From Branchiostoma floridae (Eukaryota > Chordata > Leptocardii > Amphioxiformes > Branchiostomatidae): DNA of 64,000 nt. Position numbers and translations under genes: made by a program. The stretch lies in the NCBI RefSeq assembly GCF_000003815.2, contig NC_049986.1, forward strand, positions 2,569,685-2,633,684, written 5' to 3'. The notes beneath the pieces are model-generated. The model did not search any database and had not been told where the DNA came from. It saw only the letters and a program-made list of their open reading frames with translations. Numbering within the stretch: the first letter of the stretch is position 1; each line of letters opens with the position of its first letter. Positions 49,038 through 60,817 of the stretch are shown piece after piece.

Positions 49038-49066
49038 CTTCTTCTTCTTCTTGTTCTTCTTCTTGT
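49038..49066 (+). repeat. (TTC)n microsatellite
   Basis: An imperfect CTT/TTC run with two TTG interruptions, inside the interval between the candidate exons at 48813 and 50749. Confidence 0.85.
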
Positions 49067-50469
49067 TGAGTGACCTCAATCTTTAACGTAGATTATTATA
49101 ATGGCACTTTTGTGTGAGCGCTGATGCCGGTGCTGACTGACACTGAGGGTAATCCTGTGCAATACATTAAACCAAAATCGTAGTCCATAGACCGTTCTTT
49201 GAAGGTGCTACATTGCTTGAGGAGCTTTCCTTGTTAGCCCCTTATGTCTCCATCAGACCATTGCAGGGTAAAGTGATAGTTCTGCTGCTTTACTGGCTAT
49301 TTTGTTGACACAGCTGGAGTATGTACAGGTAACCCTGCACACCTTTCCTATCTGGCTTGGTGCTGAACATCAGTTGTAGTCTATCACTAGTATACTGATC
49401 AATGGACGTGCTATTAGAAGATGATTTGAATTTCTATCACTTGGTGTGAGCCTGAATTGAGCTTGGTATTGTCTTCAAAATTATAGCATTGAACACAAAA
49501 GAATGTGTTTAGTGAGTTTTGTAAGAAAGACATATTGACAGACAATTAGTATGTGATTGTTGTCTAGTAAAAATGCTATATTAGTCCAATTCCCTTACTG
49601 GACATGTTTCTCTCATCAAGAAAGCATTATATATCTTTAAGTATCTGTTTTCCTTGATAGTGCAGTGAGTGAGAAATGCAGGAAGTAAAATACGCCTTTA
49701 CAGTTCTTTGCACACTTAACTAGCAACATTTTTCACAATGTTAACATCAGTGACTTTATCCTAATTTTCATGTTAATCATTTACTTCATTATGTTTCATT
49801 TCAATCAGATGTGGATATATATGCACATAAATTTTCTTTGTAACTTAGCATTAAAAAATAAGGATAGATAGACTGTTCAGATAGTTCAAACAAGACCCAT
49901 GTTGGTGTATTGTAGTTTTGCTTCAAAAATCCATCCATGCAACTTTCCAGTTAGAGAAAAAGCATGCAGTGTTGAATTGTTCTAAAGACAAAAATGAGTA
50001 GATTCAGACGACAATGGCACTCATAACAAAGACCTTCTCATGATATTTTCATAACCTGAAAGATTATACAGCACAAATAAATGGATATTGAAGTTAAAGG
50101 GGAAGACAATCAGGCAAGTTGAGAATTGAGTCAGTTGTCTTCATTTTCACCCAAGTGTCAAGTAAGAAACTGGACTCCTCCAGAATGGTACATCTATGTG
50201 CTCAAAGAGAACCAAACTCTCACCAAGAAAAAGAAGACAGACATAATTTGATTAGATTTACTGACTCAAAGGTAATGGAAAAGAATAGACTGGGATTATG
50301 ACGGTAGAAAAGGTGTCGTTGTGGGCCAGGTCATTGTTCTTAGAAATGTTGTCTTGAGGAGCAGATTCTTAGTCATTCCATTGCCTGAATCATTGTCTAG
50401 TTATGTTTGCGACATGAAAATTTCATTCTGCACTTTGAGATCAAAGAAAGAATGTCACCGCCAACACAG

Positions 50470-50748
50470 CCCGGGCCCCCGTTGGCTGTTGTCCACTCCC
50501 CATGCAGCCTCAGGTGTATGATTCACTTCCCGTGACCTAGTTTCCACCTGTGGGCACACAGGTCCAACAGGTACGTCAGGTGTGTGATTGGTGGAAACCG
50601 TGTGACCTCACTGCCATACACGCGCTGGTGTGAGCATGTGCACTTCGCACTTGTAGCTAGCTCAAGACGACTCAGCCACCAACAGCTCTAGGAGGCACAA
50701 CCCTTGTCTTCATCTTTGTACTGTGTCCATTTTGGTAACACAACAACC
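50470..50748 (+). promoter_or_regulatory. Probable promoter/5' UTR of the 50749 exon
   Basis: GC content rises, with AGCCCGGGCCCCCGTTGG, several CACCTG/CAGGTG/CACAGGT boxes and CACGCG. There is no clear TATA box. It ends at the candidate start codons at 50749. The function is inferred from composition and position. Confidence 0.35.
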
Positions 50749-50806
50749 ATGATGTTGGGTGAGATGATGCCACCCTCATTCTTCCAGCCTTCCCAGCTCC
50801 GCCAAG
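50749..50806 (+). CDS. Candidate alternative first coding exon
   Basis: Tandem ATG codons in a good start context (ACAACCATGATG) open 19 codons plus one base, ending at GCCAAG|GTAAAA, a good donor, in phase 1. The peptide is MMLGEMMPPSFFQPSQLRQ. About 250 bp of GC- and CpG-richer DNA precedes it (50470-50700) with several CACCTG, CAGGTG and CACAGGT boxes, which looks like a promoter region. This is the most convincing of the short first exons because start, donor, composition and phase all agree. The protein family is unknown. Confidence 0.5.
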
Positions 50807-53377
50807 GTAAAACCACCATTTACCAATACTAGGTCATCTGCCAACCTGATTGTTGGTTGTTGTCTTACAGCAGCAACCTGTTAGTAGATAGATTCGAAAC
50901 CGTAAATGTGTGGTTTTATTGTGTTTTCTGGTGAATTCCAATGTTCTTGTGTGTTAGATTTTTTATGGTCAAGGTAAACTTGTGTTTGTATAGGAAGATT
51001 CTCCATTGTATCGGGTGGAAGAGTTGGGAAATGTGTGTTGCTGGCCAGCAGGTTCATTGAAGTGTTTGGTTGTGCGCGTTTACTGGCCAGGTCGAAGTAC
51101 GCAGGGGTGTGGTGTTGACATGCCCTGCTTCTTTTGTTAGTCCCTGTTGTTTCTCTGCAACACTATCACGGTTACTTAACAACCATCAGCTTGAGCCGAG
51201 AGATAGAAAAGGCTTCCTTCATGTCCGTTTCCTCCGTTGTATTGATTTCTAAAGGTTTTGATTGAAACATTGTTATGAGTCAAATTCCACTGCTTCTGTC
51301 GTCTTTTACAATGACGTTCAGAGGTAAGGTTAGTTGATTTGAAATAAATTCCTTCCTTGGCTTTTCTGTGTCCTTTTTTTGTAATTAAAGGTATTCATTC
51401 TAAGTATCACACAGGAAGTATTTGCCAGAACCACCTGTTCGTGGGATGTTCCCTATTGGTTGTGTTGTATTGTCTACTTTGGACAAACACCTTTTCAGAA
51501 GGTGAACTTGCTCATTAAGTATGCGGAACTCGACCTAGATTCCCATGATGTGTGGAAAGAACAAGGGGCGGGTAAAGTTATGTACTCTGTACTCTGATAA
51601 AGACATATTGTTAACACTCCCACAGAGCCATATGGTTTTAGCATGTTACCAAAAGATATTTAGCTGTGAATGATTTCTAAACTATTAATAGTGAATTGCT
51701 GAGTTAGATAGATACTGTATTTTTCACAGAAAGTTGTCCCTTTTCGACGTATTTTCACTGGCTAATGCTTTCAATTAAAAGGTGACCCAATTTGAGGAAT
51801 GTCACAAGACAATATCAACAGTGCATGCTGAGAGTTTTTCACCTGAAAGTTTTTTTTCATGTTTAGCACTTGCGGTTTGTACCTGTTGAGGTAATCACAC
51901 AGACCACACATTTCTATGTTAATGAAAAGCGGTTTCTGTCAGGACTCTTTTTTTTGTGTCTCTTCTACACAAGTTGAAATGTGACAAAATCAAGTTTTTC
52001 TTCTCCACGCTTTCTTCATACAAAAGAGCAGTAACTTATATTGGATGTGTGGCGTATTATCTGTTGATGCCAGTACATTTGTGCAGACCCTCGGAGTAAA
52101 AGAGCCATTCCTCGCTGGCCTAGAGGCTACCTGATGTAATTCTCCCGACCCTTGTTCATGGCCTACATACACACCTGCTGAACTTGCTCATTAGGTATGC
52201 AAAATTTGGCCTAGATTTGCAAGCCCAATGACGCAGGTTCACATGGCAAGCTGTAATAACAACCTCTTGGGCTGCAAAGTTGAATTGCCTGCTCCATCGG
52301 GTTGGGTTTCGGATTGCTTTATACAGCAGCGCATTAAGTAGGGCCATCTGGACAGAAGGGCCTTATACTTGGGTGGATGTTAGACTTTGAAGAAAGATAT
52401 TTAAAGACAAAAACGTTGTAGTGTTTGCATAAGATGCACCTTTGGTTTGTTGGCTCGTGTGGAGAAAAGAGTTCTAGAGATCAGTTTTGGCTCGTAGAGA
52501 AATGTTTGATAATGGGTTATTTAGTGACTTAATGTTGTCCTTGAAAATAGAAGCAATAGTTATCACGTCACTTATATCACAAACAGACTACTGATGCTTA
52601 GGCAAATAGTGGGACGTATCAGTGCCACTGCTCACAAGGATTCAAATATTAATCTTAGTAAAATTCTTCTTAAGCAACTAAAACATTTAAGGAAAACATA
52701 AAAAAGATGGAGACATGGAAACTAAAAAATCTTGATAGTTGCATCTCGTGGAAAAGATGCTACAAAAGATACCGGTATTACATTTGATACACGCAGAGGA
52801 ATATTTCTCTATCCGTTAATATTTCTTATAATTTTTGCTTGCAATAGGTTTAGAATCACTCATTGAAACATCAACGAAAATCGTTTAAGATATCTGCTAT
52901 TTTTAAGTATGTTGAATTATGGAAATAGACTTGAAAATCTGCTGTGATTTTTTAGATATGATGATGAGAAAAAAATAGTAACTTCAAATTAATGGCTAAG
53001 TATCTGTTTTTCTCTTTTACTGTTGTGAAATCTAAGAACGTAAGAAAAATTAAATTGCATATAGTCTAAGAACGTCAGAAAAATCAAATGGCATCCTGTC
53101 ACAGAGTCAATATCCTGGGCCTTGTGAGAATGAGTCATGTTGGAAATATCTGGGGCAACTGCCACGCTCAACGTCAGCCTTTGTACGTGAGCCCAGCATA
53201 TTTCAGGAATTTGGGTTAACGTCATGCGCAAGGTCAATGTTATGCGTGTGCCGATTTGAAGACCCATGTTCTTGTATTCTTGTGTTTACCTATTGTATTC
53301 TAATGACATTTGACATCTTATACGTGAAACAGAACAGATTGCTGTACTTGTATTGAATTGTTCTGCCAGGTCATTCT

Positions 53378-53500
53378 AGTGACGCTGAAGAATAGTGACG
53401 CTGAAGAAGAAACGTTTGGAAGTAAATATCTGTTTTTTATCCAGTTGTAGAGATGGAATTGTATTTGAATATTGTTTACCTGGATGTCTAACCTTCATAA
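53378..53500 (+). repeat. Terminal fragment related to the 11.5 kb family
   Basis: A 15-bp direct repeat (TAGTGACGCTGAAGAA) is followed by CTGAAGAAGAAACG, ATCCAGTTGTAGAGATGGA and ACCTGGATGTCTAACCTTCA. CTGANGA followed by GAAAC are the two conserved cores of a hammerhead ribozyme, but here stem II between them has been lost. The tail matches 11677-11697. Confidence 0.4.
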
Positions 53501-56500
53501 ACATAGATTTTGAATAATGTGTTTAAATGTCTTTAAATTTTTCACCGCAGCTTTTAGAAATCGTAGAGCTGTATACTTAATTTTTGTTCCTGTTCTCTGG
53601 CCTGGATATGATATGATCACATAACCCCAGTCCAAAATACAGGCTATGGTTGATCAGAAAATATTTGAACATGTACCAAGGTATAAGAGGAGAATGGATT
53701 GATATATACTTAGTGCCGTGTATCCTTGTACAATGACAAAGGCACACACAACATGTTTTAGCACAATTTATATGTATCGTAATGTTTGGAAGCTAGATTC
53801 TGTTCCTTGTTGGAAAATATGTTTGAAGGGAAAAATGAAATGTTAAAAATGTTATCAACACAAAAGAGTAGAAATCAAAGATGAATGAAATTCCATATTC
53901 GATATTAGTTGGTTGAAAAAGCTGTTTTTGTCTCTATTTTTTGTTTGATAATTTTCAGAGAATTTATTTACCAATCTTGTATAGAAATTATGATTCAAGG
54001 GAGAAATCTTAAATAGACGGATGACAGATGCATAAGGCAAAGCATGCTGTATTCAGTGCTTTTTCATAACAATATCTTTGGTTGGACTACACTGTATGCT
54101 TAATATATGGATAAGCTTCATGTGACAAAGCTTCATGTGACTCATTTGCATATCTGCACCCCTTGCGTCATTTTTCATGGTCAGGCTAGCTGGTTCTGGT
54201 TCTGTATAGATGGGGGGGTAGGCGACCCCTTTCATTGCTTGACCTTCATTGTATACAACATGGCGGGTCAATGCTGGCAGCTTGTGGAGCCTGTCTAAAG
54301 GCTCTAAAATAGACATTGCTGGGGCTCAGTGTCTCACATTTTGTGTAGTGGACAGTTATTTTTCAAAAAAATGAATTTTGTAGCAAGAAAAACTGTCTTA
54401 ATTGAACATAATTATTATTGAAAAAAAAAAATACAATCAAGGAGGCATCTGTATACACCTGGAATTTTGTTGTAATGAGTTTTGTTAGGTGGCACTAAAG
54501 GGACATGGTACCATACGCCATGCTGTAAGCTTGAATATAATACTAGTATTCCCCAAAATTGCCATCAAAAGCCATAGTGAAATTTTTCCTGCGTGTTGCA
54601 GGTTTCAAAATTACATACAAGCAAATCTTCGTTATTTCACGCGCGTGTGACGGTATTCTTGTTCCGTTCCACTCTCCTGAAGAATCTATCTTCCTTTTTT
54701 TGTGCTGTTCCCATTGACTTGGGTTGGGCAGGAAGGATTATAAATGACTCTGCCACTCTCCATACAACAGACACTTTGACCCTGTCTGACCCTGACCTCC
54801 ATGCTCCCTCACACCCTTTCTTGTGTGTCCACTCTTTGTGTGAAATACCAGCCTTTCCAGATGCTCTCCTTTATTGCCAGCTCTTACTTTGATCAAGAAG
54901 AGGTGATATTCCAGTTTTATTTAATGTTCAACTGCGTTAATTTATGAGAGAAGAAGCTAAATCTCCAAATTTGGTTGGAGAAAGTTTAACCTTTCTGGCA
55001 AGCAGTTGCTAGAAGTCATTGGTCAATGCTATGCGTGACCCTTGACACGTGTCCCTTTTTGCCTGCTCTGTAAGCTTCGTGCGTGCAAGTGGCGGTCCCT
55101 GACTATAAAGAGACCTCCTGACCCTGAACTACATAATGCGCGTGGGAATTTCTTCCCGTGTACTCAAAGCCATAACAACTGCATACATAATAGACTTCTC
55201 AGTTGGAGTAAAGGTACTGTATAACAGGGTATTTGGTCACTGGAGAAGATAGACCTGTGACGTTGTTCTTCTAGAGTACGCTGCCAAAGGAGCTTGCTCT
55301 GACCCAGGTTAACACGCGAATGAGGCCTTGGTCACGTGCCCATTCAGTTTCAAATGAGCTGTGTCAACCGAGGCCTCGCGCGACGTGCGTCTTTGGGAAT
55401 TTCGCGTTCAGGAGTCATCTGTGTCACTGCAGTTTATCCTGTTTGGGCTTGCTCAAGTTTGTCAATGGCTGTTGAACTGTTATGAATGGTCAAGTTGAAA
55501 TGGGATGATACCTTTTTGATATTATGGAAAGATTTTCGTTCCTTGTTGTTGTTGGTTTACTCTAAAGTGAAGGTCGCGGCCACTTGCCCTTTCTGGTTAA
55601 CGTTATGCGAGATCGCGTGGCGCGCACGTTTCCCACGTGCTGATCAAATAATTGAAAAGTCAATGTTATCCTATATCGTTTCAAACTTTAAGAACTTCTT
55701 ACTGACAATTATTTGCAGATTTATGGAAACAAGGACAAGTTTGCCTTGTTGTGTGCAAAGGAATTTTTGTAAGTTTTCGAGTTTCCAGTTTGACGTTGTT
55801 GACAAGGTACGCGTGTGTGTGGGTCAGTGTGCGTGTTAGCTTCCATCACGCGGCCCATTGTGGTGAAATCGCTGGCCCAAATTAGATGACGGACAATAAC
55901 CTGAGTTCAAGCTGCACACACCCCATTGGCCCTTTGGTTATGGGAAAGGCAATGTCAGGCATTGGCCACCACAAGCCAATATTTCATCAACAGGTAGTCA
56001 TTGATGTCTTAGGGGATATGCTAAGCTGGGTGCCTATGCCTTTGAAAAACACACACCAAAGCCTGCTATTGGCTAGTAGACAAGAGCAAAGAGCTGGTGT
56101 GACTTGACCCTGGCCAATGTTATGCGAGACCCCTTGACACGTGGTCATTGTTCCCGTAGGTCAGACTCACCGGCAGTCAGCGCCCGTTGGCTCCTGACAC
56201 ATCATTGATCGATGGTGGTGCTTGGCCCTGTCTAACCCTGAACTACGTGCAGCCATGGGAACTCAAGGGCAACTCTTTTGTAGCCATTACCCAGTGTCAT
56301 GTCCCTTTTCTACAACTATCTATTAAGGTCAACTTAGCTCCTGATTGGCTCAAAGGGAAAAGAGCCGAGCAGAAACGTTTGCTTCACTAAAGAGAGGGAA
56401 TAGGAGCAGCGGACATGATTGGCCAAGGGTCAACACCAGGGAGGACCCTTGACATCGGCTTATTCTTGGCACATAGCCCTAACATTGGTCAGTGGGCCAG

Positions 56501-56629
56501 GATTGAAATGATAATGATTTTAACTGTGCGTGGGGCGTTAAATGACATGCTGTCAGCGCGCGCCTCCCAGTCCTGGTGTGGCCTGGAGGAGTCAAGGACC
56601 TGGTCTAGCACACGTCTCTTGGTGCATCC

Positions 56630-56831
56630 ATGGGAGTTGAAGTTGACTGGATGATGGCTGAACCTGAGGGAGGCAGTAGTTCTGACCGAAGTCAGCATAG
56701 CGACGACGCTTCCGGACAGAGTCCGCAGGCTTCTGACAGCCAGGCTAGCGGAAGTCCATCTGGCAATGATGCCGGCTCGGAGCAAAGTCCTTCTCCCGGA
56801 GAAGGACCCTCACAACAGAGTGGGGACGATG
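56630..56831 (+). CDS. Candidate first coding exon, acidic Ser/Gln/Gly-rich N-terminus
   Basis: ATG 56630 follows an in-frame TAG at 56606. The frame runs 67 codons plus one base to GACGATG|GTTTGT (phase 1) and hits TAG if read into the intron at about 56856. After MGVEVDWMMAEPEGG the peptide is a Ser/Asp/Gln/Pro low-complexity stretch (SSSDRSQHSDDASGQSPQAS, then GSEQSPSPGEGPSQQSGDD). It resembles the disordered acidic starts of many nuclear regulators, but this does not identify a family. Codon use is clearly coding-like (AGC, GAC, CAG, GGC) compared with the AT-rich DNA on the right. The upstream 150 bp is GC-rich with a CGCGCGC run. Translation may start at any of three in-frame Met codons (residues 1, 8, 9). 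The donor is non-ideal. Confidence 0.65.
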
Positions 56832-56909
56832 GTTTGTTTTCTTATCTTGAATTTTAGCATTAAAGCTAGGTAAAGACTAAGACGTGCTTGGTACTATGTG
56901 TAGAACAAA

Positions 56910-57054
56910 ATGTTAACCAAAATGTTTTCTCTTTTGTTTTTTTTCCATATTGCTGCCTCTGCCATTTTGCCATTGCTGTGCCAACATCCACCTCCTTGCT
57001 GCCTCTTCATTACATGTGCTCTGACCGATGTTTACATTTCTAACATTTATACAG
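56910..57054 (+). CDS. Possible signal-peptide first exon, or a recursive splice site at 57054/57055
   Basis: Two readings exist. (1) ATG 56910 opens 48 codons plus one base with a hydrophobic N-terminus (MFSLLFFFHIAASAILPLLC), reaching ATACAG|GTGAGT, the best donor in this region, again in phase 1. (2) The same junction is a textbook acceptor followed directly by a donor: a pyrimidine-rich tract, branch-like TTCTAAC about 15 nt upstream, then ACAG|GTGAGT. That is the layout of a zero-length exon used for recursive splicing of long introns. It lies 224 nt after the donor of the 56630 exon. The sequence does not decide between them. Confidence 0.3.
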
Positions 57055-58736
57055 GTGAGTACAACTCCTATGCACTTGTTTTTTTATTTATTCTGTTGCA
57101 AGAAATGTAATTGCATGAAGAGATCTTAGTATTATGTATTAAGCTCTTCTTTTACTATAACTTTTGTATAGATAGGATAGCTTGTGTTGTTGTTTGCCTG
57201 TATCAGTAGTAAAGGTAGATAGGAATTTGTTGATTGAGTTGTTATAATGATAAAATAGTCTTACATAAATCGTTGTTCTCTCCGTCCATATGGCCCACAG
57301 TTCCAGTTTAATTCAAAAGAATGGAAAAATGTGCGAAGAAGAAAATTGTGGCATTGCTATTTACATACCAAAAAATTCATGTTTTTTTGTAGAAAACCTT
57401 CTTCAAAAGTACTGATTCTTAAAAAAAGTAAATAATGAGGACAATGCCATTCTAGCATTAATAAGCAACTTTCACTTTAAAAAAAAAGACTTAATGTTAT
57501 TGGAAAACTTTTTTGCCCACTCTGTAACTGTAGTTTATCCAGATTGAACATCTTTTTTCCTAATGGTCACTTTTTGAATGAAAATGCTGAAAGGAAAGAA
57601 GAAAATTTGAAGTTGTTTCCTATGAAGTTTTCCTCAAAGTTCCCTCTGAGCGGAGGGAAATTGGTTTGAGGGTTGTTTTTTTATCCGCACGTGCCCCGGT
57701 CAACGCTATGCGAGACACGGTCACGAGCCCATTCTTCTGCGCGAACCAACTGTCATCCTCAGTCAAAGTGGGGCTGGAGGGCAGTTGACCCTGAACTGTG
57801 TGTGTCAATGACAATGGTGTCTGGGTTAAAGTGAAAAAGAAGGGTAAGACCTTCCTAATAGGGACAGATCGGCTCTCCCCGTGTCGCCTCTTCCCCTAGA
57901 AATGTTCGACGACTGGTTAGTTTAGTTTCGTTGCGCCGGAGTACACAGTCAAGTACTGGCAGATGGTCCGGGAATGTGCCAGTTGGCTACAGACACGTGC
58001 CCCGACCTAGGTTAACGCTATGCGAGATCGCGGAATATGCGAGTTTCTCAGCGATGGTATTTTGGAAGCCCTGGAAAACTTCAGTTCAAGTCAGTTGGCG
58101 CTCATGTTTACCTCCCGCGACCTTGAAGTTCCCTGGTTGCATTCGTTCCACCAGGGAAAACATATTTGCACGTGGTACTTCATGTAGCGAAACATCTGTT
58201 GCATTCTCGCTTCCTCGTGGGCACGTGCCCTGGCACGCGACCTAGTCAACATCATTCGCGTGTAGGTCAATACGTGTGGAAGACCCCCATCACGGATCAT
58301 CACGCACCCATTCTTCTGTACCAATAGATCGCTGCCTCGCGGCACGCCGCGGGTATCGTTTGGGCGGGAGTTGGCGGGCATTAGGTCGGATCGCACGACA
58401 GCTGATGGCGTAAGAAGCTCCGTCTTAGCTCATGACTAATGTCCTTGCAAACAAAGCTCAATGATACATACTCAACACTTTCGTGTTTTTGTATTTTGAA
58501 TAAAGAGGTTTGATAGTGAACTTGACAGGTATGTGAGAACAAAAAGTTCCCTTGAAAGTAGGAATTCCTGGACCTTGGAGGAGCGATCCAGACTGAAATG
58601 TTAAATTACAGGGTTGTTTGAGCGCCGCTGCGCAGAGCTGCCTGACTGGTGGGAGTTGACCTCCCATCTATTGATGTCAACAGCATTTGTAGGGTTAAGA
58701 TTATGCGAGACCTTATGACATGGCCTTTTCTCTGTA

Positions 58737-60096
58737 GTTTCATGGCCAGGTACTGGCTTTCACTGACAGCCCAACAAAAGATTGATCTTACCAAAGCACT
58801 TGAAAGGCTTTGCCGCACCCATATCCCCTTTATCATGCTATGAAGTTACAATCACAATGCCTTAGATCTGGAAAAATGTCAATTTGATTTTACACTGTGT
58901 AAGATGTCAATATAGATATCAAATTTTTCGTTAGTACTGGTTAAATGTTGCTTGTACTGTCCAGAACGATTTTCTCCTTTGAAATTCTGTATATTTTGTA
59001 GCAGTTCCCATTACAAACACTTTTGCCAAAAGTAGACGAGCAGAGGAAGTGAGGAAGTTGAATTAGCTCCTTTAGCTATAGGCTATTCCTCAGATGAAGC
59101 TTTCCTAGTACATGTACCTGTGACCCCAATTTCAGTGAAAGAGATAAAGAGTTCTTTCTGGAATGAACATTGAGTGTTATCTATGTATCGCATCCAAGCG
59201 CTCTTTGCAAATTACCCTAGTCCACATAGTGGAGCGAGAAGCTGGAATGAACAGCTTGAATTGTTAGGACGACTATCAAGTGACTCTGGAAAGATCTTGA
59301 TTAAATCTGAATAGCACTACTGACATCGATCAGCATAATGGCTGGAAAAATCCAGAAAGATCAGATAGAAGGAAAAGGAATTGATGAATCAGTTTTGTGA
59401 ATGTTTTAGGCAGAGGAATGTATTATTTTCAATGGTGCTGGATTTATGTATCTGCAACTAGAAAGGCCACATTTTCGACAAGGATGTTTCCAAAGGGGAG
59501 GAAGAAAAATTTTCAACATGCAATACATTGTTCGCATGATAAAAGCATTGTATATATATTTGACTAAAAAGGAGACAAAGAAGAATAGATAAAAAAACTT
59601 CTGAGGATACACTACCAGCTGACATATTGTTGCCTGCATAATGTAATGGCGATTTCTAAAAGATATATAATGCACATTTCATGATGTCATCATGCCGCTC
59701 TAAGTTTTGATTGGCTAAAGTTGGAAGATTGCGGCCAGTAAGCCAACAAAAACAATAAGTTTTCCTTTAGAAACTTAATTACACTGTGTCACATTCAGTA
59801 CTTCACATTTGGTAACAAAATATATGTTCAAGACAATTCAAGTTCAAATATTAGACTTACATGTAAGCCATGCAAACTTGTACATATATAGGACAGTATT
59901 AATCCTCATACTGGCTGAAGTTAACTTCTGGCTAGTCTATTACATGTAGTTACAAGATTACACAGTAGGGAGAAGTTTAGATATAATATTCATGCATAAA
60001 GAAGCAGCAACATCATATTCATAACTGATGCACACGCAATGCTTCATGCAATGTCATGCTCCAATTTTGCTCCGTTTGAGTTTCAACCTGACTTAC
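58737..60096. other. Gene-free stretch
   Basis: AT-rich DNA between the last strong TATGCG unit and the Harbinger-type element. Nothing is supported. Confidence 0.5.
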
Positions 60097-60099
60097 TAA

Positions 60100-60817
60100 G
60101 GCCCACTTTACATTACGGTTTTCGCGTTAGCGGGACTGGCGTTAGCGGGAGCCCTGTGTAAAGAGAGTTCCCGTTAACGTAGTCCCGCTATCTTCAAATT
60201 TTCTCCCGTCCACTCCGAAGTGTACGCCCGTAGGCTCAGCGGGAGTCCCCGACAACTTCAAACTGTGTATAAAGAGAACGCATCGGACTCGCGTTAGTAG
60301 GAGGTCAGGGTTCAGCGATTAGCATAAAGCTAATTGGTAATTCTGCATCACACAGTGTGCCCTGGACAAACTTCTGCCAAAAGGTCGCCGGTAACCATAC
60401 GTAACTCCAAATCGTCCGGTTGATACTGATAGGATCGCCACCTCGTGCCAAAGCAAGGGCAGCGGGGTAAGCATGGTGAATTCTAGCTGGGCGACGTCCC
60501 ATCAACATCCCCCGGTATCTCAGGCGTCTCCTGCGCGCTAGCCTTGCTCCCTGCCTCATGTTGGACATAACGCAAATGAGACACGTTAAGAAAAACATCT
60601 GAAACACGGCGAGCAACAAATGTGGTGGCAGCTCTCCTGCCATATATTTGATTCGCGCCTTATGTCACAGTGAGTCAGGTAAGGTCACTGCCGCATGCCC
60701 TAAGCACCGCGGGTGTCTTGCCAGATTTTCAGGCTGTGTGTAAAGAGGTCCCGATAGCGGCGTCCCGACAGCGGGAAATTTCACCGCTGACGCGAAGAGC
60801 GTAATGTAAAGTGGGCC
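60100..60817. mobile_element. Harbinger-type element with TAA duplication, 718 bp
   Basis: The terminal inverted repeats begin GGCCCACTTTACATTACG (identical on both sides) and extend through TTCGCGTNAGCGG to about 36 bp with few mismatches. TAA flanks both ends (60097-60099 and 60818-60820). The subterminal regions hold repeated GTTAGCGGGA and CCCGNTAGCGG motifs and GTGTGTAAAGAG/GTGTAAAGAGAG blocks on both sides. The interior is GC-rich compared with its surroundings and contains a 112-codon minus-strand frame. TWA target and TIR length fit PIF/Harbinger. No transposase core is seen, so it is non-autonomous. Confidence 0.85.
60305..60643 (-). CDS. 112-codon frame inside a Harbinger-type element
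   Basis: This frame lies wholly between the terminal inverted repeats of the 60.1-60.8 kb element. The protein has a hydrophobic N-terminus (LLLAVFQMFFLTCLICVM, residues about 9-26), then an Arg-rich stretch with RRRRLRYRG and GRRPARIHHAYP. It ends in a stop, and I see no DDE catalytic motif or Myb/SANT domain. It may be the first exon or a fragment of a transposon gene, a captured host fragment, or a chance frame in GC-rich DNA. PIF/Harbinger elements normally carry a transposase of several hundred residues plus a Myb-like protein, so the element looks non-autonomous. Confidence 0.3.
   Translation of the reverse strand: MAGELPPHLLLAVFQMFFLTCLICVMSNMRQGARLARRRRLRYRGMLMGRRPARIHHAYPAALALARGGDPISINRTIWSYVWLPATFWQKFVQGTLCDAELPISFMLIAEP

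Larger units (their letters stand above)
53214..58730 (+). repeat. Dispersed array of TATGCGAGA / CACGTG motif units
   Basis: Units share a consensus close to GGTYAAYGYTATGCGAGACC, often followed within 20-30 bp by TTGACACGTG or a relative. They start at 53214, 53232, 55021, 55307, 55595, 56112, 56428, 57698, 58010, 58244 and 58693; a weaker one is at 61477. All lie on the + strand. A second module, GACCCTGAACTAC or a variant, lies about 85-120 bp after the core at 55118, 56231 and 57788. Two steps are 286 and 288 bp, twice the 143-bp spacing at 9.2 kb. CCCATTCTTCTG is shared by the units at 57.7 and 58.3 kb. They surround the candidate first exon at 56630. Confidence 0.6.
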
